Source: CANLWN01 sp039815505 (GTDB lineage: Bacteria; Bacteroidota; Bacteroidia; Flavobacteriales; Flavobacteriaceae). Taken from it: a stretch of DNA of 6,790 nt. A program made the translations under genes and the position numbers. Positions within the stretch are counted from its first letter, which is position 1; each line of letters opens with the position of its first letter. Below the pieces are notes generated by a model that saw only the letters and a program-made list of their open reading frames with translations, made no database searches and had not been told where the DNA came from. Shown one piece after another: positions 1 through 6,790 of the stretch. Location of the stretch: assembly GCA_039815505.1 (NCBI GenBank), contig JBCBZE010000191.1, positions 1-6,790 of the forward strand, given 5' to 3'.

Positions 1-137
1 GTATTTTGGAAGCGGAAAAACTTGGTTTCACTACCATTTTTGCCTCTAAGAACAATAAAATCACCTTAAAAAATACGAAAATCGAAATTCAACTGGCATC
101 TAAAATAGAGGATGTAGTGGGGACTTTGTTCGGATAG
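1..137 (+). CDS. radA: RadA, DNA repair protein, C-terminal end only (5' part outside window)
   Basis: The frame that starts at base 3 is open from the left edge to a TAG at 135-137 and gives 44 residues beginning ILEAEKLGF and ending SKIEDVVGTLFG. This matches the end of RadA (Sms). In that family the Lon-protease-like C-terminal domain carries an EAEKLGF segment and finishes with an I/V-x-x-V-x-K-I/V-E-x-V...LFG tail. RadA is a cytoplasmic RecA-like ATPase that drives branch migration of recombination intermediates. The zinc finger, Walker A and KNRFG motifs that define the protein lie upstream of the window and cannot be checked. The gene runs convergently into the aldo-keto reductase, with 12 bases between the two stop codons. 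The identification rests on this short tail alone. Confidence 0.8.
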   Translation, partial: ILEAEKLGFTTIFASKNNKITLKNTKIEIQLASKIEDVVGTLFG

Positions 138-149
138 GTACGGACCGCA

Positions 150-1190
150 TCAAGGTGCAGGGTTTGGAATATCGTTATGTATGGCCTCTATGCCCTTAAG
201 TACTTCATCGTTTAATTTCACATCGATACTATCAATATTCTCCTTTAACTGCTTCATAGTGGTTGCCCCAATAATATTGCTCGAAACAAAAGGCCTTGTA
301 TTTACAAAAGCCAGTGACATTTGAGCTAAGGAAAGGTCATTGGCCTGCGCCAATTCATAATATTTCTGGGTCGCCTTCATGGAGTTCTCCCCACTGTACC
401 GATTGTAATTGGGAAAAAGTGTTACCCGGGCATTTTCAGGATTTCTTCCGCCCAGATATTTTCCACTCAGCACGCCAAAGGCCATAGGCGAATAGGGAAT
501 TAAGCCAATGTTTTCGCGCATACAAATTTCCGATAGACCAACTTCAAAAGTCCTGTTCAACAGGCTATATGGATTTTGAATGGTAATCATACGAGGAAGA
601 CTTGCGTGTACTTTGCTTTCCTCCAAGAAGCGCATGGTTCCCCATGGCGTCTCATTCGATAGACCTACATGCTTTATTTTACCTTCTTTGATCAAATCTC
701 TGAGGGTTTCCAATACTTGATGGATATTGTCTTTCCAATGATCTGTAATATCATGTTTATAACCTCTTTGCCCAAAGTAATTCGTGGTACGTTCCGGCCA
801 ATGTAACTGATATAGATCAATATAATCGGTCTGTAATCTTTTTAAGCTGCCCTCCACTGCTTCTATAATGGATTCCCTACTGAATCCCGTAGTCCTAATG
901 AACTTGGTAAACTCCGCCTTTCCAGCAATCTTGGACGCTAAAACCACCTTGTCCCGGTTTCCCGTATTTTTGAACCAGTTTCCAATTATTTCCTCCGTTA
1001 CGGCATATAATTCCTTTTTGGCCGGTACTGGATAAAGCTCGGCGGTATCGAAGAAATTAACCCCTTGGTCAAACGCGTAATCCATCTGTTCATGACCCTC
1101 GATCTCCGTATTCTGGCGACCCCAGGTCATGGTGCCCAAACATATTTTACTGACTTCTAAGTCCGTGTGGGGGAGTAATGTATATTTCAT
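150..1190 (-). CDS. tas: NADP(H)-dependent aldo-keto reductase, Tas-like
   Basis: This is a complete 346-residue cytoplasmic oxidoreductase of the aldo-keto reductase superfamily, a (beta/alpha)8 barrel that reduces carbonyl groups with NADPH. The catalytic tetrad is visible as Asp48 (FFDTAELY), Tyr53, Lys87 (VLASKIAG) and His130 (YQLHWPE). Substrate and cofactor contacts are expected at Ser178-Asn179-Glu180 (VGLSNET), Gln205-Asn206 (TIQNPYSLLNR) and the C-terminal SSNIIGATTMKQLKEN segment, which in the family binds the NADPH 2'-phosphate. The start MKYTLLPHTDLEVS, the AELYPVP loop, the SLKRLQTDYIDLYQ helix and the closing PAP tail all resemble E. coli Tas, which has the same length. The physiological substrate is unknown; Tas was named as a suppressor of tyrosine auxotrophy. 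The start at 1190 is supported because the family begins with this strand. There is no clear Shine-Dalgarno, as is usual in Bacteroidota. The gene is convergent with radA and divergent from the giant repeat gene, so it is probably monocistronic. Confidence 0.93.
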   Translation of the reverse strand: MKYTLLPHTDLEVSKICLGTMTWGRQNTEIEGHEQMDYAFDQGVNFFDTAELYPVPAKKELYAVTEEIIGNWFKNTGNRDKVVLASKIAGKAEFTKFIRTTGFSRESIIEAVEGSLKRLQTDYIDLYQLHWPERTTNYFGQRGYKHDITDHWKDNIHQVLETLRDLIKEGKIKHVGLSNETPWGTMRFLEESKVHASLPRMITIQNPYSLLNRTFEVGLSEICMRENIGLIPYSPMAFGVLSGKYLGGRNPENARVTLFPNYNRYSGENSMKATQKYYELAQANDLSLAQMSLAFVNTRPFVSSNIIGATTMKQLKENIDSIDVKLNDEVLKGIEAIHNDIPNPAP

Positions 1191-1217
1191 GTAGGAATAT
1201 CAAATTAATAAGGAGCC

Positions 1218-1225
1218 CAAATTTA
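1218..1225 (-). promoter_or_regulatory. Candidate -7 box for the aldo-keto reductase gene
   Basis: Read on the - strand, these bases are TAAATTTG, a perfect match to the Bacteroidota sigma-A -7 consensus TAnnTTTG. The box ends 27 bases upstream of the reductase ATG, so the 5' leader would be about 20 nt. No TTG stands at the expected -33 spacing, so the call rests on the -7 match and the position. An eight-base motif with two free positions can occur by chance in AT-rich DNA. Confidence 0.4.
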
Positions 1226-1345
1226 CGAAATCTACTTGATTTCTTACCCTATGTTTATAACTGACCAAAAGAAATTGTTACAAACTACTTGCCCCCTTTT
1301 ACAATGAATTCAACGAGTTATTTTTAAAAGAAGTAGTCATACCGC

Positions 1346-1353
1346 TAATTTTG
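1346..1353 (+). promoter_or_regulatory. Candidate -7 box for the giant SprB-repeat gene
   Basis: The bases TAATTTTG match the Bacteroidota -7 consensus TAnnTTTG exactly. The box lies 119 bases before the ATG at 1473, which implies a 5' leader of roughly 110 nt. At the usual -33 spacing there is only a TTA/TTT-rich stretch around 1318-1325 and no clean TTG. This is the only perfect box on this strand in the spacer, but chance occurrence cannot be excluded. Confidence 0.38.
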
Positions 1354-1472
1354 AGTAAGATATAACGAATCAACTAATACTAAAGACAACATCAATACGT
1401 TCTTTTAAAGGCTTTTCAAGGATTCCCCAGATATCCAAAAGTAAGCCAAAACCAAACTGTTAAAACCTACTT

Positions 1473-1556
1473 ATGAATATTCTTAGGCCTACTTTACGTT
1501 TTAAAAGGGCCGCCACGCTTATCCTTCTAATATCGTTGGCCTCCTCTTTGTTTGCA
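1473..1556 (+). other. Sec signal peptide of the giant repeat protein
   Basis: Residues 1-12 contain four basic residues (Arg5, Arg9, Lys11, Arg12). A hydrophobic core rich in Leu, Ile and Ala follows at 13-28 (TLILLISLASSLFA). Cleavage is most plausible after Ala28 (SLFA/YIV), though the hydrophobic stretch continues to about residue 35, so an uncleaved anchor is the alternative. There is no lipobox cysteine nearby, so it is not a lipoprotein. Confidence 0.8.
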
Positions 1557-4500
1557 TATATTGTCCCCAATATAATTAAAGACGCTAGTTCCAAATCCAA
1601 CATGAATTTGGAAACGGCAACCAACTTTACGGGCACTCATCCACTCAACACTATTTCCGATGCCGTTAAAATATGTCCTAACGACGGGCAAGAACTACAC
1701 GAAATTTATTTGTGTGGGGTGGATGATAACAGATTACTGGTGACAAATATTCCCGACCTCAAACAAATTATATGGGAAAAATTACAAGAAGGCAGTTGCT
1801 CTGAGGAGAACGAAAACTGTGCCAATCGCTCAAGATCATGTATCTGGAACCAGGAAAGTTCAAACACCCAGTTCAATGTTATGGAACCCGGGGAGTATCG
1901 AATCGTTGTGGAATACAACAGTGCACCACTTGAGCGTTTTTATTTTCGTGTTGTACAAAATGGTCTTAACCCAAGTGCCGTGGTAACCAATGTAGATTGT
2001 GTTTCCGAAGGCAGTATTACGATCAATAATGTTCCCACCACCTATGAATTTAGTAGAACCAATGGTGCTTCCTGGCAAGACAGCAATGTCTTTAGCATAA
2101 ATGCAGCCGGCACCTATGACGTTTTGATCAGAAGAAAAGACAATTTAAACGGTTGCGTATTTGAGAAAAAGGATATTGTGGTAGGGAATAATAGTATCAA
2201 TGCAACACCTACCATAGTACCCATAACATGTAATGACAACAAGGGAAGTATCCGAATTGACATTGCAGACGCTTCCTCAAGCTATATCTATACCATTAGC
2301 CAAGGCGGAAACCTGATAAATTCCTCGGGAGCGATTGCAAACGATTCGTATAGTTTCAATAACCTTGACCAAGGCACCTATGATATTGAAGTTTCACTTT
2401 CAAATGTTTCGGATTGCATTTATAATGCCATCATAGAAGTCCCTAACTTTCAACCCATACAGCCCAATGTTATCGTGACAAAAAACATTGATTGTACGCC
2501 TGGTATCATCTCTGTGGTTGAAAATGGAGGAGCCGCACCATATGCCTATAGTACGGATGGCGGTATTACCTACATACCTTTTAATGATGGGGATAAAACT
2601 ACCATTCCGGCCCCTACTGTGGGCACATATGTAATACGGGTCAAAGACGGTAATGATTGCGAAATAGATGCAGTGGGGGTCGAGGTAATTGCGGAACCTG
2701 AAATCACGTATACGCTAGACCATTCCAATATCTCCTGTAACGGTACCGATGATGGTACGATTACCGTTAATGTAACCGACTCCCAAGGATATTCTATAAC
2801 CTACAGTAAAGATGGAACTACTTTTCAAACTTCCAACACCTTTAGCAATCTTTCAGTGGGGGACTATACTATTGTACTGCGGAAGGAAAAAGCAGGTGGA
2901 TTTTGTGACTTGGTTGTACCAAGCCCGATAACCATAGATCCTAGCCCTGTATTTAATGCAGAAGTTGTTATTTCACAACCGCTGGACTGTGTAAGTGGTT
3001 CGGCTACCCTTACGGCAAACGTTATTAATGGTGGTGAACCCCCATTTGAATACAGCCTAAACGGTATTGATTTTCAGACCAATCCGGATTTTACCGGATT
3101 AGGTGCGGGGGAATATACCGTTACCATAAAAGACAAAAACAACTGTTTAGCTACTGCCTCCCAAACCATTGAAGCAGGCAGTAATCCAACAAATCTTATG
3201 TTTACCGTCTCCAATATTGATTGTGGAACGGGAAATACCGATCTGGAAGTTACCGTAGAGAATGGTAATGCCCCTTTTTCCTACACCATCATATCCCCAA
3301 CAAATATTACGGCGACGAGCAATAATCTGTTCGAAAATTTGGAGCCAAACACCTATACTTTTGAGGTCATTGGAAACGATGGCTGTAAAATTGTACGCAA
3401 TTATACGGTTATAGACCCCACCCAATTTATAGTTAGCGGGCAAGTTAAAACAAATGTAAGTTGTGCTTCTGGGGTGGCCGGTATCGATAACGGCAGTATA
3501 GAGTTCAATGTCTCGGGATACAGTACTACCTTCAGTTATCGAATTCAGAATTCCACCGGGACCATATTGGACAATGCCAACAGTATAAATACTCCCATTC
3601 CTACGCTCACGGGATTGGTAGCGGACACCTATACTATTACCGTAACCGACGATAGCGGGGGATGCGAAAAATCTACCGACCTAACCGTGCAGGCACCCAG
3701 CGCTCCTTTAGGTATAACTTCATTTGACGTAACCCATATAAACTGCGGTTCACCGGGCTCCGTAACTATAAACGCCGATGGCGGATGGGGCAATTATACC
3801 TATGCCGTTAGAAAACCGGACAATACAATTACACCTTTTCAAAACAACAATATTATTACCGGCTTACATCAGGTTGGGGAACATTTTATATTGGTTAGGG
3901 ATATCAACGGTTGCGAATACAATACCCAAAACTTTGATTTACAAGACAATGGCGGTCCAACTGCCAGCGTGGATTACACTGCTTCCAATTATTGTTATAG
4001 CTCGGCTAGCAGGGGAGAACTTAAAATTGATATTACGAATGGGGAGGCCCTTTATTTTTACGTAGTGAACAATGGTACTCCAGTGCCCATAACCACAGGA
4101 ACATTTACCTTGTCGAATCTTACACCGGATGATTACGAAATAAAGGTTATCGGAAACAACGGTTGTGAAACCATCGTTGCGGACACCAAAATATCTGGAC
4201 AGTTATTTGCTACCGCGGCGATTACTAAACCCTTGGGCTGCGGCGCTACTCCAGATGCAATTATAGAAGTAGTGGCGCAAGAGGGATATCCCGATCCGGA
4301 CTATACGTACGAGGTAAGTATAGATGGTGCGGCATATGTTCCAGCAACAATGCCCTACAATACCGATACCGCAGGCACTTTTGAATTTAAGGTCATAGAT
4401 AGTAAAAATTGTGAAGCGTTTACGGATCCTGTTAGGACTATTATTGCGCCCAATATTGTTGTAACCCCCGATGTTACGGATACCAAATGCGGTTTATCGG

Positions 4501-6790
4501 GAACGGGGGCCGTAGAACTTGAGGTTACCGGTGGAACAGGGCCATTCATATATAGTTTTGACGGGGCGGCGTTTGTAGCCCACCAATCATTCTATGCAAA
4601 TTTAGATGCCCGAGATTACAACTATACCGTAAGGGATGCCCTGGGGTGCGATTTTACCAGTACGGTCACCATTGGAGCCGGGGATGCTCCCACTTTTACG
4701 GTCACAAAAGAAGATATTCAATGTCCGGCTACCCCTACTGGGCCAATGCAATGGGGTAGAACCCGAATTACACAACCGGTGAATGCCATAGGGCCCTATA
4801 ACATTAAATTGATCAGGGTAAGAAACGAAACCCATTATAATAATACAGGCTGGTCCAGAACCTACAGGGAATATGACAACGTAGATCCGAATGCCTCGGC
4901 AAATCAAGATGGGAGTGGAAATTTTGAATTTGATATCAGAATGTTCTGGAACCAATGGTTTTTTGTTGAAATAGAGGATGCAAGGGGATGTATCTTTACT
5001 TCTGATTTCTTCTTTATAGATCAACCGGAACTTCCGGTTACCTATTCGGGGCCAGCACAAGGCGTTACGCAAAGTTGCTCCAATGGCGGACCCATATTTG
5101 ATCTTGAAATTACGAATGAATTAATTGGGCCCTTTAGATATAAAATATGGCCCCGCACCTTGGTGGACGATGATGGCGATGGTGATTTTGATGATTTCAA
5201 TACGTATCAGCCCTTTGATACGCCCCTGAACCAACATCCGAGCTATGACAACAGCATTACCGGAAACCGTGTTATGCGTTTTGGCCCACCGCAACATGAC
5301 CTTCTATTCGGTGTAAGGTATAGCGTAGTGGTTTACGATGAAACTACCGGGTGTTATCGATGGAGGTTTTTGGGAGAGATAGAAGCTCCCTCTCCGGCCA
5401 TGGACGTTACGGTTCAAACCAAAAGTATTAGTTGTAGGAATAGTACCGACGGAGGTGTGCGCATTAATGTTGAAGATCACGATCAATCGGGAGATTTAAA
5501 CTATGAAATTACGTATGCTGGAAATCCTACCAATATTGTCCGTAGTGGCACAGTTTCAGGAACGGCCGCCAATGTTTCCATAGAAGAAGTGGGGCTTAGA
5601 AATGCCTGGTATGTGGTTTCCGTAACCGATGCTTCCGGATGTAGAACCGGGGAACGATTTGCTGTGCATAGGCCAAGAAGCGCCCTAAAGTTAGAACTTA
5701 TAGATAATGTAAATGCCAACTGCAACTTTGGCGCCCAAGTTACCGTAAACGGAATCGGTGGCTGGGATAACGAACGATATTACCAACGAAGAAATTCATT
5801 TGACCCTTCGTGGACTCCATATCAATATGCTTTTGTACCAAAGAGTGAGACCCTTGATGATTCCGACTATGGCCTTGCCAGTTCCGTAGTGCTAAACCCC
5901 GGGGCTTTTGATGGTGTTCAAAATGTATATGATGTATATATAAAAGATGGCAGTGGGTGTGTTGCGCAGCTCCCTACTCCGGTAACGGTATCCATGGACG
6001 CTATACCGGCAATCACGGGGATAAGCGTTCCTGACAGGTGCACCTCTTCTAATGAATTATATACGGTTAATGCATCCATTACAGATGGGACGGGTATTAA
6101 TGATTATATATGGGACGGGGAGGTTACTTCTTCCGCTACAAAAATTTTAGGCCCTGGCAACCATACCTTGGAGGTACGGGATATAAATGGTTGTGTTGCC
6201 ACAGAAACCATTTTTATTTACCCACAAATGGTGAGTAAAGCCAACATCACCCAAGTAGAGCAATGTAGTCCTGTCAATAGTGGTGAAGTGACTATAGAAG
6301 TATATGGAGGTTCTGGCGATTATACCTTTGAACAGATTACACCAGCCGGTCCTACCAACGTAACGGGTATCTTTACAGGGCTTACACACTCTATTACGTA
6401 TGAATTTGAGGTTACGGACAATCAATCTGGATGTCCCGTACAAACCGTACAGGCCATCTTGGATGCCCCTCTTGATCCCGATTTTACAGGTAGGGTCATT
6501 CAGCATGTAAGTTGCAATGGAGCCTCTGATGGTGTTATTATCGTAGAACAAACCCCTGCTTCGACCAACACGGACGTCGTATACGAATACAGTTTGAACG
6601 GAGGTGCCTATCAAAGCGCCAATCTCTTCGAAAATCTAAGTGCGGCAACTAATTATTCCGTGCAAATACGATCGTCCAAGAACTGTATACAGACCTTACC
6701 GGATATCATTATATCGGAACCTAGCCAGCTACTGCTGTCCACACCTACTATTTCCGACTTTACATGCACCTTGGAAAACAATCCAGGGAC
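1473..6790 (+). CDS. Giant SprB-repeat surface protein, probable type IX secretion substrate (3' end outside window)
   Basis: One continuous frame of 1,772 codons runs off the right edge with no stop or frameshift. The order is: signal peptide (residues 1 to about 28), linker, five-cysteine N-terminal domain (about 61-164), then SprB-like repeats from about residue 165 to the edge. Each repeat opens with a strand ending in a cysteine (for example NIDC, NISC, HINC), has a middle like GG-x-x-P-(Y/F)-x-Y-S, then L-x-x-G-(T/D/E)-Y-(T/D)-(V/I) and a closing NGC/SGC/DxC. This is the pattern of the SprB family, whose founder is the mobile gliding adhesin of Flavobacterium johnsoniae. The protein is therefore inferred to be exported by Sec and then the type IX system and displayed on the surface or released. 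The start at 1473 is firm: an in-frame TAA lies four codons upstream, and the next Met (residue 44) would remove the signal peptide. There are no sprC or sprD genes upstream, so it is more likely a paralogue than the sprB locus itself. Because the gene is open at the edge, the sorting domain cannot be seen. Confidence 0.9.
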   Translation, partial: MNILRPTLRFKRAATLILLISLASSLFAYIVPNIIKDASSKSNMNLETATNFTGTHPLNTISDAVKICPNDGQELHEIYLCGVDDNRLLVTNIPDLKQIIWEKLQEGSCSEENENCANRSRSCIWNQESSNTQFNVMEPGEYRIVVEYNSAPLERFYFRVVQNGLNPSAVVTNVDCVSEGSITINNVPTTYEFSRTNGASWQDSNVFSINAAGTYDVLIRRKDNLNGCVFEKKDIVVGNNSINATPTIVPITCNDNKGSIRIDIADASSSYIYTISQGGNLINSSGAIANDSYSFNNLDQGTYDIEVSLSNVSDCIYNAIIEVPNFQPIQPNVIVTKNIDCTPGIISVVENGGAAPYAYSTDGGITYIPFNDGDKTTIPAPTVGTYVIRVKDGNDCEIDAVGVEVIAEPEITYTLDHSNISCNGTDDGTITVNVTDSQGYSITYSKDGTTFQTSNTFSNLSVGDYTIVLRKEKAGGFCDLVVPSPITIDPSPVFNAEVVISQPLDCVSGSATLTANVINGGEPPFEYSLNGIDFQTNPDFTGLGAGEYTVTIKDKNNCLATASQTIEAGSNPTNLMFTVSNIDCGTGNTDLEVTVENGNAPFSYTIISPTNITATSNNLFENLEPNTYTFEVIGNDGCKIVRNYTVIDPTQFIVSGQVKTNVSCASGVAGIDNGSIEFNVSGYSTTFSYRIQNSTGTILDNANSINTPIPTLTGLVADTYTITVTDDSGGCEKSTDLTVQAPSAPLGITSFDVTHINCGSPGSVTINADGGWGNYTYAVRKPDNTITPFQNNNIITGLHQVGEHFILVRDINGCEYNTQNFDLQDNGGPTASVDYTASNYCYSSASRGELKIDITNGEALYFYVVNNGTPVPITTGTFTLSNLTPDDYEIKVIGNNGCETIVADTKISGQLFATAAITKPLGCGATPDAIIEVVAQEGYPDPDYTYEVSIDGAAYVPATMPYNTDTAGTFEFKVIDSKNCEAFTDPVRTIIAPNIVVTPDVTDTKCGLSGTGAVELEVTGGTGPFIYSFDGAAFVAHQSFYANLDARDYNYTVRDALGCDFTSTVTIGAGDAPTFTVTKEDIQCPATPTGPMQWGRTRITQPVNAIGPYNIKLIRVRNETHYNNTGWSRTYREYDNVDPNASANQDGSGNFEFDIRMFWNQWFFVEIEDARGCIFTSDFFFIDQPELPVTYSGPAQGVTQSCSNGGPIFDLEITNELIGPFRYKIWPRTLVDDDGDGDFDDFNTYQPFDTPLNQHPSYDNSITGNRVMRFGPPQHDLLFGVRYSVVVYDETTGCYRWRFLGEIEAPSPAMDVTVQTKSISCRNSTDGGVRINVEDHDQSGDLNYEITYAGNPTNIVRSGTVSGTAANVSIEEVGLRNAWYVVSVTDASGCRTGERFAVHRPRSALKLELIDNVNANCNFGAQVTVNGIGGWDNERYYQRRNSFDPSWTPYQYAFVPKSETLDDSDYGLASSVVLNPGAFDGVQNVYDVYIKDGSGCVAQLPTPVTVSMDAIPAITGISVPDRCTSSNELYTVNASITDGTGINDYIWDGEVTSSATKILGPGNHTLEVRDINGCVATETIFIYPQMVSKANITQVEQCSPVNSGEVTIEVYGGSGDYTFEQITPAGPTNVTGIFTGLTHSITYEFEVTDNQSGCPVQTVQAILDAPLDPDFTGRVIQHVSCNGASDGVIIVEQTPASTNTDVVYEYSLNGGAYQSANLFENLSAATNYSVQIRSSKNCIQTLPDIIISEPSQLLLSTPTISDFTCTLENNPG
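1653..1964 (+). other. N-terminal cysteine-bearing domain ahead of the repeats
   Basis: Residues 61-164 differ from the repeats that follow. The region contains KICPNDG (Cys68), IYLCG (Cys81), an IIWEKL strand, Cys109, Cys116 and Cys123 (NCANRSRSC), CIWNQ, and then MEPGEYRIVVEY and FYFRVVQNGLNP. From memory, this set (CPNDG, IWEKL, CxWNQ, G-x-(F/Y)-R-V, RFYF-x-V) recurs at the start of large flavobacterial proteins with type B type IX sorting domains. It therefore appears to be a conserved cap rather than gene-specific sequence. Five cysteines is an odd number, so at least one is unpaired unless it bridges elsewhere. Its function is unknown. Confidence 0.65.
4710..6002 (+). repeat. Cluster of four enlarged repeats (12-15) within the array
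   Basis: Between their two cysteines, repeats 12, 13, 14 and 15 have 89, 92, 69 and 79 residues, against 51-62 in most others. The added sequence is not the bland Thr/Asn/Gly-rich type of the rest. Repeat 12 has RTRITQPVN and then a Trp/Tyr/Arg-rich stretch (TGWSRTYREYDN, FWNQWFF). Repeat 13 has an acidic loop and a long PLNQHPSYDN segment. Repeat 15 has WDNERYYQRRNSFD and SWTPYQY. Each still ends in a normal GC motif (ARGC, TTGC, ASGC, GSGC), so these look like insertions in surface loops of otherwise standard domains. A ligand-binding role is inference. Confidence 0.7.
5166..5201 (+). other. EF-hand-like acidic loop in repeat 13
   Basis: Residues 1232-1243 read DDDGDGDFDDFN. Acidic residues at loop positions 1, 3 and 5, Gly at 6 and Asn at 12 fit the DxDxDG calcium loop seen in dockerins, thrombospondin type 3 repeats and EF-hands. 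Calcium binding would make sense for an extracellular protein of a marine bacterium, but it is inferred from the pattern only. Confidence 0.5.

Larger units (their letters stand above)
1191..1472. other. Divergent intergenic region between the reductase and the repeat-protein gene
   Basis: This 282-bp AT-rich spacer lies between two divergent start codons. I see no coding frame, tRNA or strong inverted repeat in it. It contains one perfect TAnnTTTG box on each strand, annotated separately. An in-frame TAA at 1461-1463 closes the frame of the downstream giant gene four codons before its ATG. The stretch just upstream of that ATG is A-rich and has no AGGAGG-like site, which fits translation initiation in Bacteroidota. 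Confidence 0.7.
1965..6790 (+). repeat. Protein-level array of 18 complete SprB-like repeats plus the start of a 19th
   Basis: The first cysteine of each repeat falls at residues 176, 253, 341, 422, 506, 584, 664, 758, 841, 923, 1006, 1084, 1202, 1321, 1417, 1523, 1598, 1681 and 1765. Spacings are mostly 75-88, rising to 94-119 for repeats 7 and 12-15. The second cysteine lies 51-62 residues after the first in the regular repeats. The repeats are alike in pattern (G-x-Y-x-(V/I)-x-V-x-D-x-x-G-C near the end) but not at DNA level, and I see no long identical nucleotide tracts between them. The family is expected to fold as stacked immunoglobulin-like beta sandwiches, which would form a long stalk. 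Boundaries between repeats are approximate. Confidence 0.85.

Noticed and set aside
138..175. Possible bidirectional terminator between radA and the reductase
   Set aside because: Only a weak five-pair stem with a bulge (CCGCA with TGCAGG, near 145-160) can be drawn. It has no following T-run and mostly overlaps the reductase coding end.
296..487. A 63-codon + strand frame opposite the aldo-keto reductase
   Set aside because: It is antisense to a conserved enzyme with its catalytic residues intact, and its own sequence shows no motif.
1250..1257. TATGTTTA as a second -7 box on the + strand
   Set aside because: It misses the final G of TAnnTTTG. The nearest TTG (1236-1238) is too close, and the box would give a leader over 200 nt.
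1321..1508. Recurrent TTTTAAAAG-like short palindromes (near 1321, 1412 and 1499)
   Set aside because: They are short and AT-rich, spaced irregularly, and one lies inside the coding region. This is expected by chance in such DNA.
3147..3443. A 98-codon - strand frame
   Set aside because: It is antisense to repeats 5-7 of the giant gene, with no family resemblance.
3778..4065. A 95-codon + strand frame with hydrophobic stretches
   Set aside because: It overlaps repeats 8-9 in a different frame. The sense frame there has conserved repeat motifs and cysteines, so this is a shadow.
4602..5072. A 156-codon open frame on the - strand
   Set aside because: It lies wholly inside the well-supported repeat gene, its translation resembles no family, and it arises from the codon composition of the sense strand.
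6147..6614. A 155-codon open frame on the - strand
   Set aside because: It is antisense to repeats 16-18 of the giant protein and shows no recognisable domain or start context.

Overview
The window looks like chromosome of a marine-type member of the Flavobacteriaceae (Bacteroidota). Three things suggest this: a RadA C-terminus of flavobacterial style, two perfect matches to the Bacteroidota -7 promoter box (TAnnTTTG), and a very large secreted protein built of SprB-type repeats. Giant proteins of that kind are typical of gliding, type IX-secreting flavobacteria. Genus-level placement cannot be made from this sequence alone.

Layout. Positions 1-137 hold the last 44 codons of radA (+ strand, DNA repair ATPase/Lon-like protein). 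Twelve bases after its stop lies the stop of a tail-to-tail gene on the - strand (150-1190), a complete 346-residue NADPH-dependent aldo-keto reductase of the E. coli Tas type with an intact catalytic tetrad. A 282-bp divergent intergenic region (1191-1472) carries one candidate promoter box for each flanking gene.

From 1473 to the right edge the + strand is one uninterrupted reading frame of 1,772 codons that does not end in the window. I translated it line by line and found no stop and no frameshift. It encodes a Sec signal peptide, a cysteine-bearing N-terminal domain (about residues 61-164), and then 18 complete SprB-like repeats plus the start of a 19th. The repeats are about 75-119 residues apart, and each complete repeat has exactly two cysteines. 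By analogy with SprB-family proteins this is a cell-surface or secreted adhesin, and the missing 3' part should carry a type IX (type B, gliding-motility-associated) sorting domain. That domain lies outside the window, so it is a prediction.

The three genes do not form an obvious pathway. radA and the reductase are housekeeping-type genes, and the giant gene has its own upstream region and is transcribed away from the reductase. The points most worth a second look are the strict two-cysteine rule, the cluster of four enlarged repeats (12-15) in the middle of an otherwise regular array, an EF-hand-like acidic loop in repeat 13, and the strong sequence divergence between repeats.
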